DNA of 64,000 nt from an uncultured Caldilineaceae bacterium (GCA_951812725.1 OX638330.1:1922001-1986000), one strand, 5' to 3'. Positions 26,333 to 36,341 are shown, counted from the stretch's first letter. The notes: generated from the letters alone by a model not told the origin. A program made the numbers and translations.

Positions 26333-27686
26333 ACGCCCGCGCGTGCCGCAGTCGAATCGACAGGTAAACCTTCTGCGAGCGCCGCCACAACCACAGATTT
26401 CGCACTATCGAACCGAAGTTGTATGCCGCCACCGCGACGTAGACGCCCGAAACACCGCAGAGCAAAGCGCCTCCCCCTGAAAGGCAGGGCCTCCCGGCCC
26501 ACAGCCCCCCAATGACCAAGAGAGTCGTAACCGTGGTTAGCGAAAGCGAATCCGCCTCTGTGATGCTCCGCGTCCGCTGACTGTTTATCAGGGTCCCTTG
26601 GAACAAGCTCGAAAGTGTCGTCAGCGCCGGCAGTGGAATGATCAGCCAGAGAGCCGCCTTCGCCTGCCCCACCAACTCCGGCGGCAGCGCGGCGACCCGC
26701 AAGAACCAGAAGTCCCCAAATGGTGTGACCGCCATCACCAAAGGCACCGCCGCCAGCGCCAGACCCAGTTTCCAGGTGAATCGCCGCAGAACCTCAATCG
26801 AGCCGGGTCGATCCAGCAACACAATCACCGATTCAACGAAGGCAAAAGCCGCGCTGTTGGTCATTAGCAGCACGCCAAAGAGAACAGGCCACAGGGCCAG
26901 CGACCCTAGCGAATCTGGCATGCGGCTGAGGCTGGCGCTGACGAGAGGCTGGAGCAGAATCTGCATGAATGTCGTCAAGACCAGTGGCAAGTAGAAGCGA
27001 GAAAACCGATGCAAGGTCAGAGGCGGAGCGCCGGGAATTACTGACAGCAGGTTCTTGCGCACTACTGGTCTAACTCTTAGAGTGGCGTAGACGGCTTCGA
27101 AGACTACCCCTACTGAAATCGTGATACTTGCGATAATCAGGCCGCTCCATGGAGACATCCAGAATAGTCCGACAGCCAGCGCAACCTCAAGCACAAGCCG
27201 AAGTACTGTACCGAGCGATACCGCCCGCGTCTGGTCGCAACGAATCAGGACCCCATATTGGAAGCGCCGCAGAGCAAGGCTCGGGATAAAGGGGAGCATG
27301 ATTCGAACACCGCTGCGGACTGGCTCGGCAAGCTCCGCCGGCGCTGAAATCAACCCTAGCATAACGAAATCAAAGACAGGTGTAAACGCGAGCAGAACGT
27401 GAACGGAAGTCAGGCCAACGCACAGCCAGATCATGTACCGTCTGCCCCGCCGGTAAGACTCCCTGTCTCTGCTCAAAGCCGTCGAGGCCGCCAGCATCGA
27501 AATCGAAGGTGCGGAGAGAACGAGGACAAACGAAAACGCTAAGCCCCAAGCCGCCAACTGCTCCTTGGGATCAGCGCTTCGAGCCACAACCGCCGCCAGT
27601 AACGGCTGTTCCACGGTAATCATGAACCAGCTCAGCGCCAGCGGCCACCAGGTCTTGAGTATGCCTTGAGTGGAAAGATTCGGCAC
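26331..27686 (-). CDS. Polytopic membrane protein, ANKH/MATE-like transporter
   Basis: 451 residues with about 12 hydrophobic segments and few charged loops. The start WWPLALSWFMITVEQPLLAA, with ADPKEQLAAWG after it, and STALSRDRESYRR resemble the progressive-ankylosis (ANKH) proteins and more distantly MATE/MOP flippases. ANKH relatives export pyrophosphate, ATP or citrate in animals; the bacterial role is not known. The MDR gene lies upstream on the same strand, 30 bp away (27717), so the two may be co-transcribed. Family assignment is from memory of motif shape and is moderate. Confidence 0.55.
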   Translation of the reverse strand: MPNLSTQGILKTWWPLALSWFMITVEQPLLAAVVARSADPKEQLAAWGLAFSFVLVLSAPSISMLAASTALSRDRESYRRGRRYMIWLCVGLTSVHVLLAFTPVFDFVMLGLISAPAELAEPVRSGVRIMLPFIPSLALRRFQYGVLIRCDQTRAVSLGTVLRLVLEVALAVGLFWMSPWSGLIIASITISVGVVFEAVYATLRVRPVVRKNLLSVIPGAPPLTLHRFSRFYLPLVLTTFMQILLQPLVSASLSRMPDSLGSLALWPVLFGVLLMTNSAAFAFVESVIVLLDRPGSIEVLRRFTWKLGLALAAVPLVMAVTPFGDFWFLRVAALPPELVGQAKAALWLIIPLPALTTLSSLFQGTLINSQRTRSITEADSLSLTTVTTLLVIGGLWAGRPCLSGGGALLCGVSGVYVAVAAYNFGSIVRNLWLWRRSQKVYLSIRLRHARA

Positions 27687-27716
27687 GAAAATTTTCTGCT
27701 CAGTTTGGAGTGTCTG

Positions 27717-28715
27717 CTACGAGGCCTGCCAGTCTAGGATTGTGCCCAACATACCCGGTTCCCATCGTGCCAGCGTATCGTAGGCGGCACCTGCATTCTT
27801 CCACGCGAAACGATGGGTGGTGAGTGGATCGACCACCAGCCTCCCCTTGGCGAGAAGCCTGAGCGCAGTGTCCTCATCCGCCTGATGCGTCCACCAGCCC
27901 GGCGCCGAATCCTGCTTCGGCCGCGTGCTCTCATGCGCGCCGAGCACCGTCAGACCCTTTTTGTGAACGTCGCGGTAGAAATTCACCGCTTCCGTGTCTC
28001 CCCTGGTACTGCCCAGCAAAACGACCCGCCCGCCAAATCGAGCCAGAGCGAAGGCAGCGGGGATGGCTTCCGGATGGCCTGTCGCTTCGATGACCACGGA
28101 GGGATCGTTACCGCCGCACTGTTCTCGGAGGGTGGGCCCAAGAGCGTCATCCGCCTGCAGCGCGGCGTCCACTTTGAGCGCCTCGGCAAACTCCAGCCGG
28201 CGAGCATCCTTGTCGATAGAGACCACCGGGAGCCCGCCGTTGAGCCGGGCCAACTGCATCACAGTCAGCCCGATCGGACCGCAGCCTATGACTGCCACAG
28301 GCTCTCCGAGCTCGATTCGGGCCTTGCGGACACCTTGCATCGCAATCGATCCAAGCCGGAAAAAGGCAGCCCGCTCGTTGGTCAACCCGTCTGGAACATG
28401 GTTGCATACTGAAGCTGACACATTGGCATACATGACATGGTTCGCCCGCGACGCAACTCGATCTCCTACTTCCCAGCCCTCAACGCCTGCTCCCACCCCG
28501 ACCACTTCACCGATGTGGCTGTATCCGGTGCTCTGCGGGTATTTCGCTGGTGTATTCGCCAGACCCAGCAGAAATGCCCTCTCCGTACCCGGGCTGAGCA
28601 GCGAAACCAGCGCCTTGATCAGTAGCTCGCCTGGCCCTGCTTCCGGCATTTCGCACTCCCGCACATCGGCGACTCCATTCTCGACAAATAGGACCTCATA
28701 GTTGCGCGTGGACAT
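27717..28715 (-). CDS. BchC-like zinc-binding-fold dehydrogenase (MDR)
   Basis: 332 residues from ATG 28715, fixed by AGGAGGAGACC directly upstream; the frame extends to 28742. The usual catalytic-zinc CGTD is SPGTERAFLLG, so the canonical zinc cysteine is missing, as in the bacteriochlorophyllide dehydrogenase-like subgroup. The Rossmann motif is VIGCGPIGLTVMQ, with SIDKDARRLEFAEAL next. The C-terminal part keeps the family order. Its reaction is unknown. It lies 30 bp upstream of the ANKH/MATE-like gene on the same strand. Confidence 0.78.
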   Translation of the reverse strand: MSTRNYEVLFVENGVADVRECEMPEAGPGELLIKALVSLLSPGTERAFLLGLANTPAKYPQSTGYSHIGEVVGVGAGVEGWEVGDRVASRANHVMYANVSASVCNHVPDGLTNERAAFFRLGSIAMQGVRKARIELGEPVAVIGCGPIGLTVMQLARLNGGLPVVSIDKDARRLEFAEALKVDAALQADDALGPTLREQCGGNDPSVVIEATGHPEAIPAAFALARFGGRVVLLGSTRGDTEAVNFYRDVHKKGLTVLGAHESTRPKQDSAPGWWTHQADEDTALRLLAKGRLVVDPLTTHRFAWKNAGAAYDTLARWEPGMLGTILDWQAS

Positions 28716-29094
28716 TGGTCTCCTCCTTGTCTTCGGATTCACCCCGAAAAGAAATTTGAGCTGAAATGGTGGATTCCGACCCCGTGTGCTCCAACATAGG
28801 GAAGGCCGAGATGTAGACTGGGTTTAATTGAGACCGCAAGTAAGAGGTCCTGACTCTTGGAAAGAGTACTTGCCAGCTTAAGACCAAGCGCCGTCTGGAC
28901 TTGGCTATACAGCCCTTGCTTTCTGCCTTGATTCTGCCTTTCTGCAGGGTCCGTGAGGTCTTCACGCCAAGGAGCCAGTATAACACAGCACACTGTACAG
29001 GCTGCCATCTGGTATCTTTACCGCTTGCCTGGGAGGCATACGTTTTCTGCTGTCGCCGAAAACGTGGATGAAGTCGAGTCGTAATCCGAAAAAC

Positions 29095-29124
29095 TTGACA
29101 CTCGCTTACTTTCTGTGCGATTAT
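29095..29124 (+). promoter_or_regulatory. Sigma-70-type promoter for the peptide ABC operon
   Basis: Perfect -35 TTGACA at 29095-29100, 18-bp spacer, and GATTAT at 29119-29124 (4 of 6 to TATAAT). The leader to the ATG at 29195 is about 65 nt and ends with a GAGGAG ribosome site. Confidence 0.5.
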
Positions 29125-29194
29125 CTCTCTGTTTCCACAGCAGTACAAAAGTTTTCTTCTACCCATACATACATTCATTAATGAGGAGACACCA

Positions 29195-30850
29195 ATGAAC
29201 CGTAGTAAATTTCTGAGCCTGGCCATCGTCCTTGTGATGGCGCTCCTGGCTGCATGCGCCGCGCCTGCCGCCGCACCTGCTGCTGAAGAGGCAGAGGATT
29301 CCGCCGACATGGCGGACGCGATGGATGAGGAAGTTGAGCAGGTACTCATCGGCGGCTTCGACGTCGGTCCAGGTGGTGACCCGCAGGGCGTACTCTACAA
29401 CAACGGCGCCGGCAATGTCTGGTTCGTCAAGATATTTACGCCGCTGATCATCATGGACTCCACCTTCTCAAATCACACCAACGAAGCAGCGCTGGCTGTC
29501 AGCTGGGCACCTAATGAGGATGCCACCGTTTGGACCTTCAATCTGCGAGAAGGTGTCAAATGGCATGATGGTGAGGACTTCACCGCCTCAGATCTGAAAT
29601 GGACCGCTGAGTTCGTTGCTGCGCCGATGGCCGCGGTGACCCACTTTGGCATTGGCCAGCCCCAGCAGATTGTTGGCTGGACCGAGTACAACGACGGCGA
29701 AGCCGATGAAATTACCGGTATCCGCGTCGTTGACGACCTGACGCTTGAAATCGAGCTGAGCAACCCGAATCCGCGATTCTACGATTCAGTGCGCGGCTAC
29801 TACGCTCTTCCTGAGCACGCCATCGACTTCGAACCGACCGAGATATTCAGCAGCGACTGGTGGTTCAGCAGCCCGGTCGGCACCGGTCCGTTCAAGTTCC
29901 ATTCCTTCGAGAAAGATCAGTTCATGACGCTCCAGCCGAACGAACTGTACTGGGATGGCACACCCGAGCTGGATCAGCTGGTAAACCGGTACTTCGTTGA
30001 CGAGACGGCCGCCGTACTGGCACTGGAGAGTGGTGACATTGACTTCACCTACGTCAGCGCCGATGTGGCAAGCCGCTTTGAAGGCAACCCCGACTACCAG
30101 ATCTTCTCAGGCCCGTCGTTCGTGACAAACATGTTCAACTACAACTATTTGAACGATGTTTGGAAGGACAAGCGCATCCGCCAAGCCTTCATGTACGGTA
30201 TCGACCGCCAATCAATTATCAACGACGTCTTCAACGGTACCGCGCAGGCCACACCTTGCCAGGATCCCTATCCCACTTTCTGGCCGGCAGACGCCAACTA
30301 TTACGAGTACAATCCGGAAAAGGCCCGTGAACTTCTGGACGAAGCCGCTGCCGACGGTGTTACGCTGGACGGTGTCAACCTTGACATCCCCACCTACTAC
30401 ACTTCGCAATTGGCAAAAGACATCCTGACCGTAATGCAGGCCAACATGGCCGATATCGGCGTCAACTTGAATCCGACCTTCCTTGACGTGCCCACCTGGC
30501 GCACAGTCGTGGACGACAACGCTGCCGATTGGAACCTCGCTTATCGCGGCGCTGGCGGCGGACCGGCATCCTACAGCTCGATCTGGTACGTGGAAGACAA
30601 CCAGTGGGGAATCGACGATCCCAACTATGTTGACCTCTTCAATGCCATGGACGCCTCCCAGACTGCCGAAGACTACAGGGCAGCCCGCACCGCCCTTTGC
30701 AAGTATCAGAACGATGAAGCCACCTTTGCCTACTGGTGGGTCTCCACCCGATACGGCATCGCTACCGTGGATATCGAAGACTTCCACTACTTCCCTGCTC
30801 CTGGTGGCGGTCCCTACGTTGATCGCTCCCAAGACTGGAACATGAAATAG
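29195..30850 (+). CDS. Peptide/nickel-type ABC transporter substrate-binding lipoprotein (family 5)
   Basis: 551 residues with a strong GAGGAG site. Sec lipoprotein signal: FLSLAIVLVMALLAAC with lipobox, then an Ala/Pro/Glu linker. The mature part has SBP-family-5 features: DATVWTFNLREGVKWHDGEDFTASD in order, ETAAVLALESGDID, and KRIRQAFMYGIDRQSIIND with the characteristic Ala-Asp/Arg helix. Ligands of the family include di- and oligopeptides, sugars and opines, so the substrate is open. First gene of a three-gene operon with two permeases; a short hairpin begins at its stop codon. Confidence 0.88.
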   Translation: MNRSKFLSLAIVLVMALLAACAAPAAAPAAEEAEDSADMADAMDEEVEQVLIGGFDVGPGGDPQGVLYNNGAGNVWFVKIFTPLIIMDSTFSNHTNEAALAVSWAPNEDATVWTFNLREGVKWHDGEDFTASDLKWTAEFVAAPMAAVTHFGIGQPQQIVGWTEYNDGEADEITGIRVVDDLTLEIELSNPNPRFYDSVRGYYALPEHAIDFEPTEIFSSDWWFSSPVGTGPFKFHSFEKDQFMTLQPNELYWDGTPELDQLVNRYFVDETAAVLALESGDIDFTYVSADVASRFEGNPDYQIFSGPSFVTNMFNYNYLNDVWKDKRIRQAFMYGIDRQSIINDVFNGTAQATPCQDPYPTFWPADANYYEYNPEKARELLDEAAADGVTLDGVNLDIPTYYTSQLAKDILTVMQANMADIGVNLNPTFLDVPTWRTVVDDNAADWNLAYRGAGGGPASYSSIWYVEDNQWGIDDPNYVDLFNAMDASQTAEDYRAARTALCKYQNDEATFAYWWVSTRYGIATVDIEDFHYFPAPGGGPYVDRSQDWNMK

Positions 30851-30869
30851 CACCACCTCGAGGCGGTGC
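30850..30869 (+). promoter_or_regulatory. Intercistronic hairpin at the end of the binding-protein gene
   Basis: GCACC-A-CCTCGAGG-C-GGTGC begins on the last base of the TAG stop codon. It is a compact palindrome without a T-run, placed as in the sugar importer operon (15782-15814). It probably limits read-through or protects the upstream mRNA. Confidence 0.5.
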
Positions 30870-30946
30870 AGCTGGCCTGGCAGGTTAGGCCATCTGCACT
30901 GCCTCTTCAAACTTCCGGGCCCTATTCGGAGTCGCCCCCAACACAC

Positions 30947-31900
30947 ATGCAATACTTCCTGCGCCGCGTTCTGATCAACATTCCAGTCCTCTTTCTGGTC
31001 ACCATTGTCATCTACTTGTTGATAAACTTGGCTCCGGGCGATCCGGTAGATTTCTTTGTCAACGAAGAAATCGGTATCACGAAAGAGGACCTGGACTTTG
31101 TGCGCGAGCGCTATGGTCTCGACGACCCGCTTCCCATTCGCTACGTAAAGTGGCTGGGGCAGGTCGTTCAAGGCGATCTCGGCTTTCGTTTCAAGAACGG
31201 CGACGACGTGTCCGAAGTGCTGGCCGTGCGTTTGCGCCGAACGTTCCTGCTCATGGGTACAGCCCTCGGAATTGGTATCGCCGTCGGCGTATCGCTTGGT
31301 ATCTTTATCGGCCTGCGGCAATACTCCGTTTGGGATTTCACCTTTACCGGACTCTCATTTGTGGGAATTTCCATGCCGGCATTTATCGCCGGCATTTTTG
31401 GCCTCTACATCTTTTCGGTCAAGTTAGGTTGGTTCCCGTCCGGAGGAATGCGCACTATTGGCAAGCCGGAGTCTATATTTGATCTGATGTACCACCTGGT
31501 GCTGCCTGCAGGTACGCTCGCAATCTTCAACTTGGCGACCTTCATGCGTTATACCCGTTTCAGCATGCTTGAAGTAAGGGGGGAGGACTACGTCCGCACC
31601 GCCAAAGCCAAAGGGCTGAAGCCACCCGCAGTAACGTGGCGCCACGTTTTTCGAAACGCCCTCCTCCCTGTGGTTACAGTCGTGGGCTTAAGCTTGCCTA
31701 CCCTGGTTGCCGGCGCGCTCTTCACCGAAACCATTTACAGTTGGCCGGGCATGGGGGCGTTATTGGTTGATGCAGTTGCCGCGCGCGACTATCCCATGGT
31801 CATGGGAATAATGCTGGTGACCGCTCTGGTTGTTTTGTCGGCCAACCTGATCACCGATCTCGCCTACGCGGTCGCCGATCCAAGAATTCGCTACGAATAA
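30947..31900 (+). CDS. Peptide-type ABC permease, DppB/OppB family
   Basis: 317 residues from ATG 30947; the frame extends upstream to 30866 without support. It opens MQYFLRRVLINIPVLFLV, followed by INLAPGDPVDFF, the standard DppB start. Six membrane segments. The ATPase-docking loop is RTAKAKGLKPPAVTWRHVFR, and NALLPVVTV follows. The C-terminal LITDLAYAVADPRIRYE is diagnostic. Inner membrane. Confidence 0.9.
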   Translation: MQYFLRRVLINIPVLFLVTIVIYLLINLAPGDPVDFFVNEEIGITKEDLDFVRERYGLDDPLPIRYVKWLGQVVQGDLGFRFKNGDDVSEVLAVRLRRTFLLMGTALGIGIAVGVSLGIFIGLRQYSVWDFTFTGLSFVGISMPAFIAGIFGLYIFSVKLGWFPSGGMRTIGKPESIFDLMYHLVLPAGTLAIFNLATFMRYTRFSMLEVRGEDYVRTAKAKGLKPPAVTWRHVFRNALLPVVTVVGLSLPTLVAGALFTETIYSWPGMGALLVDAVAARDYPMVMGIMLVTALVVLSANLITDLAYAVADPRIRYE

Positions 31901-31984
31901 AAAGGGTAACGGTATACGTGTACTCAGTTGCCGGCATGATGGCCCCGAATAGCTCTACAAGGAACGATTGGCCAGCGGACTGAC

Positions 31985-32869
31985 ATGTCAACAGACATTG
32001 GAATTCGACGATTTGGTTCACAGTCCCCCACTGCCCAGGCCTGGTGGCGTTTTCGCCGCCATCCGCTTGCCTTGGCGGGACTGATAATGTTCGCGGTTGT
32101 CCTGCTGGCGAGCATCGGCGCACCTGTGCTCACTCGCTATGACTACGCTGCACTAAATCTACAGGACAAGTTTCAAGAGCCAAGTATGGCGCACTTTTTG
32201 GGCACGGACCGCGTGGGCCGTGACATCTGGAGCCGCACGCTCTTCGGTGGCCGCGTCTCATTGGCCGTCGGCTTTGCCGCAGCTTCAATTTCAACCGTCA
32301 TCGGCGTTATTCTTGGCTCGGTTTCCGGCTACTATCGGGGCAAGGCCGACCAGGCAATTATGCGCTTTACAGATGTCGTGATGACCTTCCCGCGCGTGGT
32401 GATTATCCTCACCGCGGCCATCTACCTAGGCCAGAGCATTGCCAGCGTCATATTCCTGATCGGCATCTTCAGTTGGCCAGGCATCACTCGCCTCGTGCGC
32501 GGCCAGGTACTCTCCCTGAGGGAACAGCAGTTTGTGCTGGCCTCGCGCTCATTGGGTGCAGGCAACCGGCGCATCATCGTCACGCACGTGCTGCCCAACG
32601 TAATTGCACCGTTGCTCGCCTCAGTAACGTTCGCGGTTAATGGCGCGATTCTTCTCGAAGCCGGGCTGAGCTTCCTCGGGGTCGGTATCCCACTGCCCAC
32701 GCCAAGTTGGGGCAACATGCTGGAAACCGCCCGCAGCCTCGACGTGCTCCAGGACGGCCCCTGGATATGGGTGCCCCCTGCCGTGATGATTCTGCTGACA
32801 GTTCTCAGCATCAACTTCATTGGCGACGGCCTGCGCGATGCTATTGACCCCAGATATCAGCAAGGCTGA
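31985..32869 (+). CDS. Peptide-type ABC permease, DppC/OppC family
   Basis: 294 residues. The N-terminal WWRFRRHPLALAGLIMF is the OppC_N segment, followed by HFLGTDRVGRDIWSR, a hallmark of the family. The docking loop is VLASRSLGAGNRRIIVTHVL, then PNVIAPL. It ends GDGLRDAIDPRYQ. The operon stops here: no DppD/DppF ATPase follows, and the next gene is convergent and unrelated. Confidence 0.9.
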   Translation: MSTDIGIRRFGSQSPTAQAWWRFRRHPLALAGLIMFAVVLLASIGAPVLTRYDYAALNLQDKFQEPSMAHFLGTDRVGRDIWSRTLFGGRVSLAVGFAAASISTVIGVILGSVSGYYRGKADQAIMRFTDVVMTFPRVVIILTAAIYLGQSIASVIFLIGIFSWPGITRLVRGQVLSLREQQFVLASRSLGAGNRRIIVTHVLPNVIAPLLASVTFAVNGAILLEAGLSFLGVGIPLPTPSWGNMLETARSLDVLQDGPWIWVPPAVMILLTVLSINFIGDGLRDAIDPRYQQG

Positions 32870-33034
32870 CTGGAACGCAAAAAGCCGCGGTAGTCCCCCA
32901 AAGTAAGGCAGAATCTCAAAGACCCTGGGCCCGTTTCGATTGAGATTCATTCCCCGCGTCGCAAACTCTACGCATTCGAAAAGTCCTATGCCACAGAAGC
33001 CTTCGAAGCTGCAGGCATGCTCATGCCCTCTCAA

Positions 33035-35338
33035 TCAGGGTATCACCTTTAGGGAACCAATCTCCAGGCGGAAACTGTTTCCATTCACAGGCACAAGCGG
33101 TTCATTGGCTAGGTCAGGATTATACAAGCCTGCTGCGAGCCGGTAGCTGCCAGGCGGCAAGGAGTCTGGAATTGCAATATTGTGTGTTGAATAGAGTATG
33201 AGGCCCGGCATCCAGCTATCGTAGGGCGTGTGTTTTCCACCCGGAGGGCCGTCATACTGGCTCAGCACATTTCCTGCTTGGTCGACCAGATGCACGAAAG
33301 CGCTCACCGGCTCCCCTGGGCCCTTGGCGAGCCATGTCAGGTGGACGGGAGCTACGTCTCCCGCTCGCAGCGGTGGAATCGAACGCACTCCTTCCAGCCG
33401 AACAAACCCATAGTCGGCCCCTATCGCCGAAAAGTCCCAGTGGCGCACTGTGATGCTAGAAGCTACCAGTACCATGAACGCCCCGATTGCAAGCCAGGCA
33501 ACTGAGAGCCACCATCGCCTCACTGCCGGCAAACTCACTCTCCGCCCTCTGCGGAGTGATGCAAGAAACCCCTTTGTTGGGCTCAGCAAAATAAACACTG
33601 CCAGCCAACCTGTAGCCGTCAGTACTCTGCCCCACCGTACCGCCGCCGTCGCCCTCCAGGCAATCCCCACGCGATGTTCGCCAGGAGGAATGGTAACGCT
33701 TGCCAGGCCGAGCCCGGTAGCCGGCTGAACATCTGCTTGAACACCGTCGACATTAACCCGCCAGGATGGGAAGTAGAACTGATGAAAGAGTAGGCGAAAC
33801 GCCTGATCAGTCGTGACAAGGTATTCCTGTTGAAGTAGACCTGCCCCTGTTGGCGTAACGGCCGTCGACCTGATCGGACTGCTAACGGGTTGAAGCTCCC
33901 ACGGCTTCCTCCCAGCTGTGGCGGCCTCCTTCATTGGCGCCGCAGACCAGCCCGGCAAAAGGTGTAAACCCCAAGGGCTGACTCTCGCTTGCGCTAGCCA
34001 GGCGTCAATCGAGTCCGACCAGTGAGCACTCACGGGAACAACTTGCTTCTTCTCATTGATGAGTCCAACTGTTACATATGCCAAAAGGTACACCGAAGCA
34101 CCAATGCTCAAGAGCGGCAGGACAATAGCCCTTGTTCGGCCGGGTTTACGTAGGGACTCTAGCGACGCTGCCAGGAGAAGCGCCGCCCCAATTGCCGCAA
34201 AGATCTGCCACCGCCATGGGAACAGAATTTGGTCGAGGAAAATTTCCCCTGTGGTCCACAGCCACGTGCTTGTATCCGTCAATATCCAGCAGAGCCCAAG
34301 TGTCAGAGGCAGGGCCACAAGCGTCAAGAGACGGGTTCTGCTCGACCGCGTTGCCAAAACCGCTGCCAGGGAAGCCAGCATGATTGGAATGACATAGAAG
34401 GGAAGTCTTGGTCGATCCTGCGGAGAGTTGTAAGAATAGAAGAGGTCAAAATCAAATAGATCACCCCACTCCAGAAAGTGGCTCATACCGATTCCCGCAA
34501 ACAATCTTCGCCCATTCATGACCCAATCTATTTCCCACAAAGCGGGCAGAACATACCAGGCAGTCAGGAACATGGCAATGGCCACAGGGGCAACGCTGCT
34601 GCCAATGACCTGAAGGAAACTGGTCTTCGTTCTAAGTTGTAATGCAGTGAACAGTGTTACCGCGGCACCAAGCATGAGGACTGCCAGAAGCGCGGTCAGG
34701 TTATGTGTGAGGATCAGCCCTGCCCACGCCAGGCCGGCCTTCGCCAGCAGCAAGGGATACAAGGAACCGCTTGTTGCAGCATTCCTGTCGACCGTCGCAG
34801 CCTGCATGGTGTAGAGAGCGATAAGCGGCAGCCAAATAAAGGCGCTGAATTCAGGGTAGGCACCCCTGACAAAGAGATCGTAGATACGATAGGGAAAAAA
34901 CTGAAAACAGATGACACCGGCTATGGCCGGCCACAGCGACACATACAGGCGAAGGAAACGAAACATCCACCATGCCGACATCCCGAATCCCAGGGAGAGT
35001 GCGATACGCATGCTCGAAACAAGCTCGAGCCCTGCAAATTGCAACAGCGCAACGGGGTAATAGAAGCCCGGCGAGTAATAGTTGAAGACCGGTTTGCCAT
35101 ACCCAAACATGAGGTCGGGAAACCAGCGGGGAAAGACCACTCCCGCATGCAGCGCCTCTGTCAGTGACTCGATTCGCCGCATATGGGTTACCGAATCATG
35201 GGCGTCATAGGGCCAAACTGTGGTCAGTTGGTAGAGGGTTAATACGGAAAAGATTGCCAGCAACAGCGGGGCGAATCGGTCCTGAAGTTTCCTGTCTTTC
35301 TTGACTCGACAGACTAAGCTGTCGCCGGATACAAACAT
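33035..35338 (-). CDS. Large polytopic membrane protein of the PTPS-related / glycosyltransferase-like group
   Basis: 767 residues. It has an N-terminal membrane anchor, then an extracytoplasmic-type loop AHDSVTHMRRIESLTEALHA and FPDLMFGYGKPVFNYYSPGF. This is the pattern of the 6-pyruvoyl-tetrahydropterin-synthase-related membrane domain, a misleading name for GT-C-like proteins. About ten further membrane segments follow. The C-terminal third (about 560-767) is beta-rich and extracytoplasmic, ending in a domain with PPGSYRLAAGLYNPD. A role in surface glycan assembly is inferred from the fold. It stands alone between convergent and tandem neighbours. Confidence 0.7.
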   Translation of the reverse strand: MFVSGDSLVCRVKKDRKLQDRFAPLLLAIFSVLTLYQLTTVWPYDAHDSVTHMRRIESLTEALHAGVVFPRWFPDLMFGYGKPVFNYYSPGFYYPVALLQFAGLELVSSMRIALSLGFGMSAWWMFRFLRLYVSLWPAIAGVICFQFFPYRIYDLFVRGAYPEFSAFIWLPLIALYTMQAATVDRNAATSGSLYPLLLAKAGLAWAGLILTHNLTALLAVLMLGAAVTLFTALQLRTKTSFLQVIGSSVAPVAIAMFLTAWYVLPALWEIDWVMNGRRLFAGIGMSHFLEWGDLFDFDLFYSYNSPQDRPRLPFYVIPIMLASLAAVLATRSSRTRLLTLVALPLTLGLCWILTDTSTWLWTTGEIFLDQILFPWRWQIFAAIGAALLLAASLESLRKPGRTRAIVLPLLSIGASVYLLAYVTVGLINEKKQVVPVSAHWSDSIDAWLAQARVSPWGLHLLPGWSAAPMKEAATAGRKPWELQPVSSPIRSTAVTPTGAGLLQQEYLVTTDQAFRLLFHQFYFPSWRVNVDGVQADVQPATGLGLASVTIPPGEHRVGIAWRATAAVRWGRVLTATGWLAVFILLSPTKGFLASLRRGRRVSLPAVRRWWLSVAWLAIGAFMVLVASSITVRHWDFSAIGADYGFVRLEGVRSIPPLRAGDVAPVHLTWLAKGPGEPVSAFVHLVDQAGNVLSQYDGPPGGKHTPYDSWMPGLILYSTHNIAIPDSLPPGSYRLAAGLYNPDLANEPLVPVNGNSFRLEIGSLKVIP

Positions 35339-35533
35339 CTGGATTTTCTGAATCAGTCTATCTATCTTTCATATGGAGCCGGTTAAGTGATCGATGTTTC
35401 AGCCCAGCTTCTCTGCCAAACCGCAACATAAAGACGTACGGGGAATCATTTCGGGGCGTACATTCCGACGGCTTAGGCCCCGTCTTCCGGCGCCACTCGT
35501 TTGAAAAAAGCGGAGCCTGGACCCGAGACCACT

Positions 35534-35564
35534 CCCCTTTCCTGAGAATATTCCTCAGAAGGGG
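35534..35564 (-). terminator. Stem-loop downstream of the HAD gene
   Basis: CCCCTT / AAGGGG and CTGAG / CTCAG pair into an 11-bp stem with a 2-nt bulge and a small A+T loop. It lies 61 bp after the HAD gene stop on the minus strand. No T-run follows directly, so it is only a possible terminator. Confidence 0.4.
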
Positions 35565-35624
35565 CCTTGCCCTTGGCCGCTCTGGCGGGGACGCCTCTTT
35601 CTTGGCACAACTGGGGACACACTA

Positions 35625-36341
35625 TCATTGGATTCCAAGACAATCGGCTAGGTCATTGAAATCTTCTGCCACTACGTCGACAGCGGGGTCCGGGACAAGA
35701 TCAGACTTCTGGTCGGGGCCATGCTCCCGAGGCCGGTGGACAAATGCAGTCTTGAACCCAACAGCCTTCGAGGCTTGCAAGTCTCCGTTGTGAGCGGCGA
35801 CCATCAGTACCTGGTGAGGCTCCAACCCCAATAGTGCCGCCGCAATCTGGTACACCTCCGGGTCCGGCTTGTAATGCTTGGCCAGCTCTGCCGAAAGAAC
35901 ACAGTCCCAGCACAGCCCTCCGTGCCTTGCCATGTTGACCAATAGGGCCACGTTGCCATTGGACAACGACGCAACGATGGCGTGCTTACGCAGACGTGCA
36001 AGGCCTGACGAAACATCGGGCCATGGATTCAGCCGGTGCCAGACTCTATTCAATTCCTGCTTATCGCCTTCAGATAGACCTGAGACCTGGTACCGCTCCA
36101 GGAGTTCATCCAGTATTAGGCGGTGGAGCGCATCGATATTCATCCACGGCAGCTCCCCAGTACGGACGCGGTTCATGGCCGGTCCGTATCCTCCTCGCCA
36201 TTCGTCTGCAAATTGGTCCCAGTCCACTTCAACGCCCTTGGCGGTCCAGACATCTTTCCCTTCGCCTATTATCGAGCCGCGCCAGTCCACCACCGTACCG
36301 AAGACATCGAAAGTCATCGCTTTGATTTCAGAAGTATCCAT
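35625..36341 (-). CDS. Haloacid dehalogenase type II-like hydrolase (HAD superfamily)
   Basis: About 238 residues from the ATG near 36341; a GTG 51 bp upstream is possible. Motif I is MTFDVFGTVVDW with the nucleophilic Asp. Motif II is ASLSNGNV (Ser/Asn), motif III the Lys in HYKPDPEVYQ, and motif IV VAAHNGDLQASKAVG. The order and VAAHNxDL signature are those of L-2-haloacid dehalogenases and close hydrolases. Whether a halogenated acid is the real substrate is not known. Last gene of a minus-strand group with DJ-1/PfpI, enolase-superfamily and epimerase genes. Confidence 0.8.
   Translation of the reverse strand: MDTSEIKAMTFDVFGTVVDWRGSIIGEGKDVWTAKGVEVDWDQFADEWRGGYGPAMNRVRTGELPWMNIDALHRLILDELLERYQVSGLSEGDKQELNRVWHRLNPWPDVSSGLARLRKHAIVASLSNGNVALLVNMARHGGLCWDCVLSAELAKHYKPDPEVYQIAAALLGLEPHQVLMVAAHNGDLQASKAVGFKTAFVHRPREHGPDQKSDLVPDPAVDVVAEDFNDLADCLGIQ

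Noticed and set aside
28696..29349. Minus-strand frame of 217 codons before the peptide ABC operon
   Set aside because: It overlaps the lipoprotein signal region of a well-supported gene and a good promoter, and its translation has no family pattern.
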